From Streptomyces sp. NRRL F-6131 (GTDB taxonomy: Bacteria; Actinomycetota; Actinomycetes; Streptomycetales; Streptomycetaceae): 64,000 nucleotides of DNA. The stretch lies in the NCBI GenBank assembly GCA_000719695.1, contig JOHN01000003.1:139384-203383 (forward strand), written 5' to 3'. This document shows positions 36,259 to 45,022 of the stretch, piece by piece. The position numbers and the translations under genes are program-made. Position 1 is the stretch's first letter. Every line of letters starts with the position of its first letter. The notes under the pieces were generated by a model that searched no databases, was not told where the DNA came from, and saw only the letters and a program-made list of their open reading frames with translations.

Positions 36259-38247
36259 TCAGCCGGGGCCGGTCCCGGGACCGGCCCGGCCGACGGCGAG
36301 CAGGGCGTCCAGTTCGTCCGCCGCACGGCCCAGCGCACTGCGCGTCGGGTCGTGCGGCCGGGTCGGACGGTCCGCCGCCCCGGTCGGCGGACGGTGCGCG
36401 CGAGCCGCGGCCGTCAGCTCGTCCAGGGCCCGGCCGACCCGCGCCACCTCGGCAAGGTCCGGCACCCGCCCGCCGTACCGGCGCTGCGCCGCGAACGCCG
36501 CCACCGCGCCGCTCAACCGCTCCAGCGCGGCCGTCGCCGGCAGCCACTCGGCGGCCAGCCGGCCCGTCGGCGGCGGTTCCGCCAGCCCCTGCTCCACCTC
36601 CGCGCGGGCGTCGGCCAGCGCACGGTAGGCCGTCCGCCGCAGCCACACCTCGGCGCGCGGCTCCGGCCCGTCCTGCCGCACCACCGAGGCCAGATACGCC
36701 TTCAGCGCGGTCGCCGCGGACACCAGCCGCGGCTCGATCCGGTGCCGGGGCCGCTCCGGCCAGAGCAGGTGGCCGAACAGCAGCACGACCGCGCTGGCCA
36801 GCACCGTGTCCAGCACCCGCGGCCAGAACTCGGCCGCGCCGTCCTGCCCGCCCAACTGCAGCAGGACCAGCGCCATCGGCGTCATGACCACGGTGTTCAG
36901 CCCGTAGTGCGCCGCCGTCGCGTACGGCAGCAGGGCCACGCAGAGCGCGGCGATCGCCACCAGCGCCCACGGCCCGGGAGCCACCGACAGCACCGCCGCC
37001 GTCACCGCCACCCCCAGCACCGTCCCCACCGAACGGCTCACCGCGCGCAGGAACACCGAGCCGAGGTCCGGCTTCAGGACGAACGCGATCGTCATCGGCA
37101 CCCAGTAGCTCCGGCTCAGCGGCAGCGCGGCCGTGAGCGCCACGCCCACCGCGACGCACAGCGCCAGCCGCGCCCCGTACCGGGCCGCCCCGGGCGAGAC
37201 CAGCCGCACCCGCAGCCGCCACGGGTCCGGCGGCGGGGCGGGCGCCGTACCCAGCGCGGCCTCCCGGCCCGCGACCGTCGCCGCGGCCGCGCGCAGCGCC
37301 GCGTCCAGGGCCTGCCGGGACGGCGTGTCCGGCGCCCAGTCCGGCACCGGCACCTCGCCGCCGCCGCGCTCCACCGCGCGGGCCAGCCGGCCCGGCACGG
37401 CGGCGACCTCCGGCGGCACCGGGCGCCGGGCCCAGAGCAGACCGGTGGCCGCCTCGGAGGCGGCGAGCGCGGCCCGGTACATCGCGTGGACGCGGGCGGC
37501 GGGGGTGGGCGTGGGCGGTGGCGTGGGTGCGGGCGGAGGCGTGGGCGCGGGGGTCGGCGGGGGCGGTGGAGGGAGGACGTCCTGGAGCTGGTTCAGCCGG
37601 GCCGTCAGCGCCCGGCGGGAGGCCGAACCCCGCGAGGTCCCCAGGTCGGCGAGCACCCGGCCGAGTGCGTCGTACACCGCGGCGAGCGCACGGGCACCCG
37701 GGTCGCTGCCGGGAGCCCGGCGGCCGCGCAGCGGCAGACCCAGCAGGAACACCAGCACCGCCCCCGCCGGAAGCACCGCCGCGGCCGCCCACCACGGGTG
37801 CGGCAACGGCATACCGCTCCCGAGCGTGGCCGAGACCAGCAGGAGCAGTCCCGCCGCCGAACCGCGCGGCCCCGTCGCGCTCAGCGCGCCCGAGACGAAC
37901 GCCGTCCCGGTCAGCGCGGCGCCCACGGCGAACCCGCCCACCTGCCCGTGCTGCAGCGCGGTGCCGATCAGCATGCCCAGTGCCGAGGCGAGCACCGCCG
38001 AGGCGATCCGCCGGGCCCGCAGCCGGACCGGCTCGACCCGGTCGTTCATGGTCGCGTGCATCGCCCCCAGCCCGGCGAACACCCCGAGGTCCACCCGGTG
38101 CGCCAGCACCCCGGCGGCGAGCGCCACCGCCATGCCGAGCGCGGCCCGCGCCATCGGCGCCCACGGCAGCGGCGGTCGCGCCGGTCGCGCGGCACGGGCC
38201 CACCAAGGGGGGTCGAGCCGGGCGTCGACGGGGGCACTGGGGGTCAC
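36259..38247 (-). CDS. FUSC family membrane transporter
   Basis: About 662 residues from GTG 38247. Two blocks of about six helices each: the first at residues ~30-170 (LGMAVALAAGVLAHRVDLG), the second at ~340-470 with the FUSC signature YWVPMTIAFVLKPDLGSVFLRAVSRSVGT. Between them is a cytoplasmic segment with a poly-Pro tract (nt about 37500-37580). The family includes fusaric-acid resistance and aromatic-acid efflux proteins. The start is uncertain because the frame is open for another 870 bp and no clear ribosome-binding site is seen. It converges with the ABC-F gene. Confidence 0.8.
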   Translation of the reverse strand: MTPSAPVDARLDPPWWARAARPARPPLPWAPMARAALGMAVALAAGVLAHRVDLGVFAGLGAMHATMNDRVEPVRLRARRIASAVLASALGMLIGTALQHGQVGGFAVGAALTGTAFVSGALSATGPRGSAAGLLLLVSATLGSGMPLPHPWWAAAAVLPAGAVLVFLLGLPLRGRRAPGSDPGARALAAVYDALGRVLADLGTSRGSASRRALTARLNQLQDVLPPPPPPTPAPTPPPAPTPPPTPTPAARVHAMYRAALAASEAATGLLWARRPVPPEVAAVPGRLARAVERGGGEVPVPDWAPDTPSRQALDAALRAAAATVAGREAALGTAPAPPPDPWRLRVRLVSPGAARYGARLALCVAVGVALTAALPLSRSYWVPMTIAFVLKPDLGSVFLRAVSRSVGTVLGVAVTAAVLSVAPGPWALVAIAALCVALLPYATAAHYGLNTVVMTPMALVLLQLGGQDGAAEFWPRVLDTVLASAVVLLFGHLLWPERPRHRIEPRLVSAATALKAYLASVVRQDGPEPRAEVWLRRTAYRALADARAEVEQGLAEPPPTGRLAAEWLPATAALERLSGAVAAFAAQRRYGGRVPDLAEVARVGRALDELTAAARAHRPPTGAADRPTRPHDPTRSALGRAADELDALLAVGRAGPGTGPG

Positions 38248-38728
38248 GTGGGCCGTCCGATCCGCGGCGGGGCCGGGCCCGGCGGATGGCGGGGCTGGGC
38301 GGCGGCCCGGGTCGCTGCTGTGCGACGTTGCGCGGCAGAGGAGGTCATGCCCGGTAGGACCGGACCCGGCCAGTGTAACGGCGCCGGAGCACCGTCCGCG
38401 GGGCGCTCCGCCGGCCCCTGCACGGGGTCCTCGCGGAGTGCACGTGTCAAGTTCGTACCGATCGCGTACAAGCGTGCCACGGGCCCTGCCGGTCCGACGG
38501 AGGCGGTGGCTACGATGATTGAGGCGCCGTCCGTCCCGAGGGGCGGACGGTTTCGCCGGGTGGAACGGAGCGGGGCCCACACCCCGGGCCGTTCCCACCG
38601 GAACGACCGAGGGACCTGACTGATGGACCTGACCGGCCCGGACGGTCGGAAGGGCCGCGTAGTTGACGGTGTGTCGCGCTACGGCGATCCGCGGGGGCGC
38701 GCCGCACACGGGGGAGAGGTGGATTGCT
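38248..38728. promoter_or_regulatory. 481-bp intergenic region before the T7SS locus
   Basis: I find no supportable gene. It contains a TACGAT box (about 38511) followed by a hairpin CCGTCCG/CGGACGG (38527-38550) with an inner CCC/GGG stem, then a GC-rich leader to the GTG at 38729. The hairpin could be an attenuator or terminator in the leader of the T7SS genes. Promoters for both divergent genes must lie here. Confidence 0.4.
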
Positions 38729-39268
38729 GTGCCAAGCGAGGCCGAACCGGGCGGCGCAGGCTGGGCCGAAGGCCCCAACGGCGAAGTGAAGCCGTGGACG
38801 CTGGACAGAAGTTGGATCGGCCGCGTGGTCGGCCAGGTCCAGGTCGACGTCAGCGCCACCGCGCTGGTGGCGGCGTTCGGCTCCAAGGACGTCAAGATCG
38901 AGCTCGACACGCTCACCAACTTCAAGAAGAAGGTGGACGCGCTGCTGGCCTCGCTGGAGGGCTCGGAGGCGGCGCAGCACAAGATCAAGGAACAGAAGCT
39001 CAGCGCCGGCAACCTCGGCACCGGCTTCCACGAGTCCACGGACCTGATGGCGGCGTACGACCGGACGCACGCGGCGATCGCGCAGCTCTCGAAGTCGTTC
39101 GCGGAGCAGATCGACAAGATGAGCCAGGCGGTCGCGCAGACGGCGGGCAGCTACGGCAACAACGAGGAACACCAGACGGCGGCGGTCAAGGCGGCCGCGA
39201 AGAACGCGGACGGCCCCACCACGACCGCCGGACCCCATGGGCCGGGGGCGAAGAGTGGTGACTACTGA
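38729..39268 (+). CDS. WXG100-like helical protein with YxxxE type VII secretion motif
   Basis: 179 residues from GTG 38729 (AGGTGG six bases upstream). A short N-terminal beta segment (VVGQVQVDVSATALVAAF) precedes a long helical hairpin (KIELDTLTNFKKKVDALLASLE ... AYDRTHAAIAQLSKSFAEQIDKMSQAVAQ). Right after the second helix comes SYGNNEEHQ, matching the YxxxD/E export signal of ESX/T7SS substrates. The usual WxG turn is not obvious. It lies 43 bp upstream of a PPE-like gene and is probably its partner, as WXG100 and PPE proteins are exported as heterodimers. This is inference from architecture. Confidence 0.75.
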   Translation: MPSEAEPGGAGWAEGPNGEVKPWTLDRSWIGRVVGQVQVDVSATALVAAFGSKDVKIELDTLTNFKKKVDALLASLEGSEAAQHKIKEQKLSAGNLGTGFHESTDLMAAYDRTHAAIAQLSKSFAEQIDKMSQAVAQTAGSYGNNEEHQTAAVKAAAKNADGPTTTAGPHGPGAKSGDY

Positions 39269-39311
39269 TGGTGCGTGTGTACGTGAGTTCGGTCAGGACG
39301 GGGGGTAACTG

Positions 39312-40970
39312 ATGGCAGGCGGGACGAACTTCGAGGGGATCCAGCACCCTCAGCTGAAGTCCATGGTGTCCGGCAGCGACCCGTCCAAGGTGACCGGTCG
39401 CGGCAACCAGCTCAAGGACGCCGGGCGCGTCCTGGACGAACTCAGCAAGGCGCTGGCCGCCCACGTGTCCCAGATCCAGTGGGAGGGGCCGGCGGCCGAG
39501 AACTTCAAGACGTGGGCCGGCAACCTGCACAAGTCGGCGTCCATGATCAGTGAGTACTCGAAGGGCGCGGGCGATGCGATGGTGCAGGCCGGCGAGGCCC
39601 TGAGCACCGCCAAGACCGGTGTGCCGGAGGTGCCGACCAAAGACATCGACATGGTGAAGCGGCACTCCACCCAGCCGTGCCTCAAGCCTTCGCCGCTGAG
39701 CATCGCCGGTATCGGCAACCCGTCCGCGAGCACCGACGCGATCATGAAGAAGGAAGACCCGACCTGGGTCTCCAACGCCGAGGCCGCGGCGGCGCAGAAG
39801 CGGGTCGACACCGCGCACCAGGAGGCCATCCACCAGATGGAGAGTCTGGGGCAGGCGTACGAGGCGGCGACGACCAAGCTGAACTCGCTCAAACTGCCCG
39901 ACCTGCCGGGGACCTCCAACGACGGGCCCAAGGCGGTCGACGGCGGAACCGCGGTGCCGGTTGGGTCCGGCGGCGCACGTCACGGTTCCGGAGGAACCGG
40001 CCGTAGCGCCGGTACTGGCTACGGCGGAGGCCGCGAGTACAACCCGTCCGGTGGCGGTGGGGACACCGGCGGCGGCACCGTGACGCCGCGTCCGCCGGTG
40101 CCGGCACCCCACGGTCCGACCCCGCCGGGACACGCCACGCCGATCCCGCCGCCCCGCACTCCGGTGCCGCTGCCGGGCGACCCGAACACGCCGGGATCGG
40201 TGACTCCGACGCCGACGCACCCCGGGGACCGTCCCGGTACGGGGCTCGACAGCCTGCCGACGCTGCCGACGACGCCCGGGCACACCGGCCCGTCGGGCCC
40301 CGGCGGCGGACCGGGCCCGGTCATCCCCCAGGGCGGCGGTCCCGGGCATCCGGGCATGCCCGGCGGTGGTCCGGTCGCGTTCCCCGGCGGTGGGCCGATC
40401 CCGTTCGGCGGTACCGGTCCGTTCACCGGGGGGACCGGTCCGCTGAAGAGCGGAGGGGGCCCGGTGCCTCCGAACCGGACCAGCACCGTCGGGGGCAACC
40501 TGCCGTCCAAGAACGGTGGTTCGGGACCGACCAACGGCGGTACGGTCTTCGGTGCGCGCGAGGCCCAGGGACGGTCCGGCGGGCCCGGCGGCGCGGGCGG
40601 CTTCGGCGGTCCGGGCGGCGGGATGCACCAGGGCGGCGGCGGCCACGGCGGCGGTGCGGTCGGTGGTGCGCGCGGTCGGGGCTACAGCTCGACCGGCGGC
40701 GGCGTGATCGGCGGGACGAAGGGGCCGGTGGCCGGCGGGGAGTTCACCCCGGGCGGCAGCGGTCTGCGCAACCGGGCGGCCGCGGCCGGCGCGGCGGCCG
40801 CCGAGGGCGCGGGCCGGCAGGGCCAGAACGGCATGATGGGCCCGGGCATGGCGGGCGGCGCGGGGGGGCGGCGCGAGCGCGATCGCCGCAACCGGGCCGA
40901 CTACCTGCACGAGGACGAGGAGACCTGGACCAGCGGTACTCCGAAGAGCAACCCGGGCGTGATTGAGTAG
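39312..40970 (+). CDS. PPE-like / WXG100-domain T7SS substrate with Gly/Pro-rich tail
   Basis: 552 residues. The first ~200 are helical with a WxG turn (IQWEGPAAENFKTWAG, Trp57-Gly59) and further helices (AAAAQKRVDTAHQEAIHQMES). Residues about 205-510 are an extended Gly/Pro/Thr-rich region of low complexity. The end, RADYLHEDEETWTSGTPKSNP, is a compact conserved tail that I recall in Streptomyces T7SS-associated proteins. It is followed by a strong terminator and then a mycosin gene. It is probably exported and remains surface-associated, or acts as a chaperoned effector. Confidence 0.82.
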   Translation: MAGGTNFEGIQHPQLKSMVSGSDPSKVTGRGNQLKDAGRVLDELSKALAAHVSQIQWEGPAAENFKTWAGNLHKSASMISEYSKGAGDAMVQAGEALSTAKTGVPEVPTKDIDMVKRHSTQPCLKPSPLSIAGIGNPSASTDAIMKKEDPTWVSNAEAAAAQKRVDTAHQEAIHQMESLGQAYEAATTKLNSLKLPDLPGTSNDGPKAVDGGTAVPVGSGGARHGSGGTGRSAGTGYGGGREYNPSGGGGDTGGGTVTPRPPVPAPHGPTPPGHATPIPPPRTPVPLPGDPNTPGSVTPTPTHPGDRPGTGLDSLPTLPTTPGHTGPSGPGGGPGPVIPQGGGPGHPGMPGGGPVAFPGGGPIPFGGTGPFTGGTGPLKSGGGPVPPNRTSTVGGNLPSKNGGSGPTNGGTVFGAREAQGRSGGPGGAGGFGGPGGGMHQGGGGHGGGAVGGARGRGYSSTGGGVIGGTKGPVAGGEFTPGGSGLRNRAAAAGAAAAEGAGRQGQNGMMGPGMAGGAGGRRERDRRNRADYLHEDEETWTSGTPKSNPGVIE

Positions 40971-40980
40971 TCCGGAACGA

Positions 40981-41015
40981 CTGCCCGGCCACTGGGGCTC
41001 CCGGTGGCCGGGCAG
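40981..41015 (+). terminator. Terminator after the PPE-like gene
   Basis: CTGCCCGGCCAC / GTGGCCGGGCAG, 12-bp perfect arms with an 11-base loop, 10 bp after the stop. The mycosin gene is therefore probably transcribed partly by read-through or from its own promoter. Confidence 0.85.
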
Positions 41016-41068
41016 TCCTGCGCGGGGCGTGGCTCTTGCCCGACGGGGACAGTGACGAGGGAGCAGTG

Positions 41069-42448
41069 ATGCAGCGGACGGACGTACGTGTGCGGGGGCG
41101 CGGGTTCGCCGCGGCGCTGTTGGCGGCCGGGATCGCGGCCGGTCCGGCTGTGGGGCCCGCGGCCGCGGATACGATCCGCGAGCAGCAGTGGCACCTGGAC
41201 ACCATGAAGGCGTCCGAGATCTGGCAGACGAGCAAGGGCCGGGGAATCACCGTTGCGGTGGTCGACGGCGGCTTTCGGCTCGATCACCCGGACCTCGTCG
41301 GCCAGTTGCTGCCGGGCAAGGACCTGAGCGGACTGCCCGGCGGTATCGGTGTCGACAAGAGTGGGCACGGCACGGGAATCGCCGGTCTGATCGCGGGGTC
41401 CGGAAAGGGCCTGGGTGGAAAGGGCGCGTACGGCCTGGCACCCGACGCCAGGATTCTGCCGATCAAGATAAACATCAACGACGACCCGGCACAGCCGATC
41501 GATGCCTCCGGTTACCTCAAGCAGGTGAGCCAGGGAATCACCTATGCGGCGGACCAAGGGGCGAAGGTCATCAATGTCTCCTCGGTCGCCGGTTCCTCCG
41601 GGATCTCGATGGGGGACATCGCCGAACTCGAGAACTCCGTGAAGTACGCCAACGGCAAGGGGGCGCTAGTCGTCGCGGGCGCCGGGAACAGCGGGCAGCA
41701 GGGGAATCCCGTGCTGTATCCCGCCGCCCTTCCCAGCATCGTCGCGGTGGCTGCGGCCGACCGGGCCGGAACGGCCACCGACGAGTCCGAGCACGGTTCG
41801 CAGATCGACATCGCGGCCCCCGGCGTGGACATCTTCACTTCGTGCGTCGCGGAATCCGGATACTGCAAGAAGCACGGGACGTCCGACGCGACCGCACTCG
41901 TCTCGGCATCGGCGGCGCTCCTGTGGGCGGTTCACCCCGATTGGGCCCCGAACCAGATCGCCAGGGTTCTGATCAACACCGCCGGGAAACCGAAGGACGG
42001 TTCGAGTCGCACGGACTTCATCGGCTACGGAATCGTCCGGCCCCGGGTCGCGCTGACCGAGCCGGGGGATCCCGGACCTGCCGACGTGAACCCTCTGATC
42101 GAGCCCGCCGGCGGCGTGACGCCTTCGGCGCCCACAGGTTCCCCGAGCCCGGCGTCGTCCCTGTCCGCATCCCCGTCCGCCTCCGCCTCCGCCTCCGCCC
42201 CGGCCTCCGCTGCGCCGGTGCCGCCGGAGAAGGACGGCGGCTCGGGGAGCGGCACGGCCCTGGTGGCCGCCGGGGTCGGGGGGCTGGTGCTGGTGGCCGT
42301 GGTGGTCGTGGTGGTCGTGCGCCGTCGGCGCGCGCCGGTCGTGCCGCAGCCGCAGCCGCCGTCCGCCCACCCCCGGGGCCAGGTGCCGCCTCCGCCGTCG
42401 TACGGGCCGCCGGCCCCGCCGTCGGGGGACAACCCGTACACGAGGTGA
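41069..42448 (+). CDS. Mycosin-like subtilase (type VII secretion-associated S8 protease)
   Basis: 459 residues from ATG 41069 (GAGGGAG upstream). A signal peptide ends near residue 33 (GPAAADT). The subtilase domain has the full triad: Asp66 in VAVVDGGF, His100 in GHGTGIAGLIAG, Ser272 in HGTSDATALVSASAALL, with oxyanion Asn207 in GAGNSG. A Ser/Ala/Pro-rich linker precedes one C-terminal membrane helix (LVAAGVGGLVLVAVVVVVVV) and a Pro-rich cytoplasmic tail. This is the MycP layout: protease outside, anchored beside the ESX channel. Third-position GC in the catalytic domain (about 41200-42000) is visibly lower than in neighbours. Confidence 0.92.
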   Translation: MQRTDVRVRGRGFAAALLAAGIAAGPAVGPAAADTIREQQWHLDTMKASEIWQTSKGRGITVAVVDGGFRLDHPDLVGQLLPGKDLSGLPGGIGVDKSGHGTGIAGLIAGSGKGLGGKGAYGLAPDARILPIKININDDPAQPIDASGYLKQVSQGITYAADQGAKVINVSSVAGSSGISMGDIAELENSVKYANGKGALVVAGAGNSGQQGNPVLYPAALPSIVAVAAADRAGTATDESEHGSQIDIAAPGVDIFTSCVAESGYCKKHGTSDATALVSASAALLWAVHPDWAPNQIARVLINTAGKPKDGSSRTDFIGYGIVRPRVALTEPGDPGPADVNPLIEPAGGVTPSAPTGSPSPASSLSASPSASASASAPASAAPVPPEKDGGSGSGTALVAAGVGGLVLVAVVVVVVVRRRRAPVVPQPQPPSAHPRGQVPPPPSYGPPAPPSGDNPYTR

Positions 42449-42566
42449 GTGCCGCGCCCCCCGGCGGTGTGGGCGCCGCCGGGGGGCGTGAGGGGGCGGG
42501 TGGGGCGCGGGTGTCACCCGGGTGGGTGCTGTTGGCGGTGAGGTGGGGGTCGCCAGGGTTGGGGGT

Positions 42567-43904
42567 ATGGGTGCGACGGGGCAGATGCGGCGGGCCGCTG
42601 CGGCGGCGCTGATCGGTACGGCGATCGAGTTCTACGACTTCTTCATCTACGGGACGGCCGCCGCGCTCGTCTTCGGTGAGGTGTTCTTCCCCGAACTGGG
42701 GACCGTGGGGGCGCTGTTGGCGGCGTTCTCGGTGTACGCGGTGGCGTTCCTGGCGCGGCCGCTGGGTGCGGTGGTGTTCGGGCACTTCGGGGACCGGCTG
42801 GGGCGGAAGACCACCCTGGTGGTGTCGTTGCTGCTGATGGGGTTGTCCACGGCGGCGGTGGGGGTGCTGCCGGGGTTCACGGCGTGGGGGTGGTGGGCGC
42901 CGGTGGTGCTGGTGGTGCTGCGGGTCTGCCAGGGGGTGGGGCTGGGCGGGGAGTGGGGCGGCGCGGCGCTGCTGGTGGCGGAGAACGCGCCGGCCGGGCG
43001 GCGGGGGCGGTACGGGGCGTATCTGCAGTTGGGGCCGACGACCGGGTTCGTGCTGGCCAACGGGGTGTTCCTGGCGTTGCAACTGGGGCTGGACGAGGCG
43101 GCGTTCAGGTCCTGGGGCTGGCGGGTGCCGTTCCTGGCGTCGCTGGGGCTGGTGGCGGTGGGGCTGTTCGTCCGGTTGCGGCTGGAGGAGACGCCGCTGT
43201 TCCGGGGCGGAGCGCGGACGACGGGGGCCGAGCGGGCGCCGGTGGTGGAGGTGCTGCGCGGGCACTGGCGGACGGTGCTGGTGGGCTGCGGTGCGATCAC
43301 GGTCGGGTACGCGCTGTTCTACCTGACCACGACGTACGCGCTGGCCTACGCGACGACGGGGCTCGGGGTGCCGAGCACGGTGGTGCTGTCGATGCTGCTG
43401 GCCGGTGCGGCGGGCAAGGGCGTGACGGTGTGGCTGAGCGCCCGGCGCAGTGATGTGTGGGGGCGCCGGCGGACGCTGCAGGGGGCGACGGGGCTGGCGG
43501 TGGCGTGGGGGCTGGTGCTGTTCCCGCTGCTGGAGACGGAGCGGCGCGGGTTGATGTTCCTCGCGCTGGCGGGGGCGATGGTGGTGCTGGGCTGTCTGCT
43601 GGGGCCGTTGGCGGCGTTCCTGCCGGAGCTGTTCCCGACCCGGGTGCGGTACACGGGGGCGGCGCTGACCTACAACCTGGGCGGGGTCGTGGGCGGGGCG
43701 ACGACGCCGCTGATCGCGACCCGGTTGACCGGGACGTACGGGACGGCGGAGCCGGTCGGCTGGTACCTGGCGGGGTGGGGAGTGGTGGCGCTGCTCTGTC
43801 TGCGGCTGCTGCCGGAGACCTCCGGGACGGACCTCTCGGCGGTCTCCGGGATCGGCGGAACGGCCGCCCGGACCGATTTCCCATTCCGCCCCCCGGCCGT
43901 GTAG
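42567..43904 (+). CDS. MFS transporter, metabolite:H+ symporter (MHS) type
   Basis: 445 residues with 12 membrane segments. The N-terminus AAAALIGTAIEFYDFFIYGTAAALVF and the loop GHFGDRLGRKTTLVVSLLLMG are diagnostic for the MHS branch (proline/betaine, shikimate, citrate, alpha-ketoglutarate symporters); ELFPTRVRYTGAALTYNLGG is the matching late motif. The substrate is undefined. ATG 42567 removes a poorly conserved 15-residue extension. Unlike its neighbours it uses many GTG/CTG/GGG codons with a strong G bias. Confidence 0.9.
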   Translation: MGATGQMRRAAAAALIGTAIEFYDFFIYGTAAALVFGEVFFPELGTVGALLAAFSVYAVAFLARPLGAVVFGHFGDRLGRKTTLVVSLLLMGLSTAAVGVLPGFTAWGWWAPVVLVVLRVCQGVGLGGEWGGAALLVAENAPAGRRGRYGAYLQLGPTTGFVLANGVFLALQLGLDEAAFRSWGWRVPFLASLGLVAVGLFVRLRLEETPLFRGGARTTGAERAPVVEVLRGHWRTVLVGCGAITVGYALFYLTTTYALAYATTGLGVPSTVVLSMLLAGAAGKGVTVWLSARRSDVWGRRRTLQGATGLAVAWGLVLFPLLETERRGLMFLALAGAMVVLGCLLGPLAAFLPELFPTRVRYTGAALTYNLGGVVGGATTPLIATRLTGTYGTAEPVGWYLAGWGVVALLCLRLLPETSGTDLSAVSGIGGTAARTDFPFRPPAV

Positions 43905-43970
43905 TGTCTTCCTTGTTCGAGCGAGCGGGTGGAGCGGAAAGCGAAGCCGGGGAGCACGAACGAGGATTAG

Positions 43971-44043
43971 GCCCCTATAGCTCAGTCGGTAGAGCGTCTC
44001 CATGGTAAGGAGAAGGTCTGCGGTTCGATTCCGCATGGGGGCT
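43971..44043 (+). tRNA. tRNA-Thr (GGT)
   Basis: Acceptor GCCCCTA/TGGGGGC, D-arm GCTC-AGTCGGTA-GAGC, anticodon stem TCTCC/GGAGA around ATGGTAA (anticodon GGT, reads ACC), T-arm TGCGG-TTCGATT-CCGCA, discriminator T; CCA is not encoded. Confidence 0.95.
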
Positions 44044-44051
44044 CGGTCAGG

Positions 44052-44083
44052 AGGACCCCCGCCATCGAGGCGGGGGTCCTTTT
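44052..44083 (+). terminator. Terminator after tRNA-Thr
   Basis: AGGACCCCCGCC / GGCGGGGGTCCT (44052-44063 and 44069-44080) with a 5-base loop and a T run after it. Confidence 0.9.
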
Positions 44084-44219
44084 CGTTGTGCCCGCCCGGT
44101 GGTGGCGCTGAGACGGTCTGGCACGTCGGGTACGGAATGCGCTCTGATGGTGCGTCATCGGCCGCCCGTCCCCGCCGGGCGGGGATGCGGGCGGCGGGAC
44201 GCCGACCTGGAGGGGTCTC

Positions 44220-44888
44220 ATGGGTGTTCGCCTCGTGGTGGTGGACGACCACCGTTTGCTGGCCGAGGCGCTGGCCACCGCGCTCCAGCTGCGTGGTCAC
44301 CGGGTGCTCGCGGTGGGGTCGCCGGCCGCGTCGGCGGCCGATCTGGTGGCGGGCCGGCGGCCGGAGGTGTGTCTGCTGGGGGTGGCCGCGCCGGCCGACC
44401 CGGGGGCGTTCGACGGGCTGCGCAGGATCCGCCGGGAGCGGCCCGAGGTGGCCGTCATCGTGCTCGGCCCGGTGGGTGAACTCCGGGGGGTGGCGGGGGC
44501 GTTCGCGTCCGGCGCGGCGGGGTACGTGCCGAGCGACGAGCGGATCGAGGTGGTCGAGCGGGCGATCGCGCGGGCCCGGGCGGGTGAGGCGGCGGTCACG
44601 GTGGAACTGCTGCGGGGCGCGTTCGACCAGTTGCTGAGGCCGGCGGCGGAGCCGGACGACGAGGCGGTCCGGCTGTTGCGGCTGCTGACCCGGCGCGAGG
44701 TGCAGGTGCTGGCGCGGATCGCGGACGGCGAGGACACCGCGGCGATCGCGGCGGGCATGCGGATCGCGGCCAGCACCGCCCGGACGCACGTCCAGCGGGT
44801 GCTGATGAAGCTCGGGGCGCGGACCCGGCTGGAGGCGGCGGCGGTGGCGGCGCGCACCGGTCTGCTGGACCGGATGGCACGCGGCTGA
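44220..44888 (+). CDS. LuxR-type response regulator with atypical receiver (no phospho-Asp)
   Basis: 222 residues: receiver (1-115), linker, LuxR/FixJ HTH (about 157-215, [26 protein letters not shown] with [22 protein letters not shown]). The acidic pair is present (VVVDDHRLL) but the phosphoacceptor position reads VCLLGVAAP, with Gly54 in place of Asp. The switch Lys near GYVPSDE is also missing. It therefore should not be regulated by phosphorylation, like other atypical actinobacterial regulators such as BldM or WhiI relatives. The start is ATG 44220. No sensor kinase is adjacent. It lies upstream of galE on the same strand. Confidence 0.9.
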   Translation: MGVRLVVVDDHRLLAEALATALQLRGHRVLAVGSPAASAADLVAGRRPEVCLLGVAAPADPGAFDGLRRIRRERPEVAVIVLGPVGELRGVAGAFASGAAGYVPSDERIEVVERAIARARAGEAAVTVELLRGAFDQLLRPAAEPDDEAVRLLRLLTRREVQVLARIADGEDTAAIAAGMRIAASTARTHVQRVLMKLGARTRLEAAAVAARTGLLDRMARG

Positions 44889-44977
44889 CCAGGGGGCGAC
44901 GGCCGGTGGACGGCGGCCGGGTGGTCCGGAGCACCCCCGGCGGGCAGGGAGAATGGCCGCAGTCGTCCGTACGTCCC

Positions 44978-45004
44978 CGATGGTCCGCCGACGACGGACC
45001 ATCG
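44978..45004. promoter_or_regulatory. Perfect inverted repeat just upstream of galE
   Basis: CGATGGTCCG, 7 bases, CGGACCATCG: 10-bp perfect arms, ending 6 nt before the GGAGG of galE. It is either an operator (perhaps for a flanking regulator) or an mRNA hairpin affecting galE translation. Confidence 0.6.
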
Positions 45005-45022
45005 TCCGCTGGAGGTCGCATC

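Noticed and set aside
38248..39117. N-terminal extension of the FUSC protein along the open minus-strand frame
   Set aside because: The extra residues have no membrane or family features and would overlap the T7SS gene completely; a start at 38247 gives the normal layout.
38623..39261. Plus-strand frame starting ATG 38623 before the WXG100-like gene
   Set aside because: It overlaps the helical T7SS gene in another frame and its product is Arg/Gly-rich without features.
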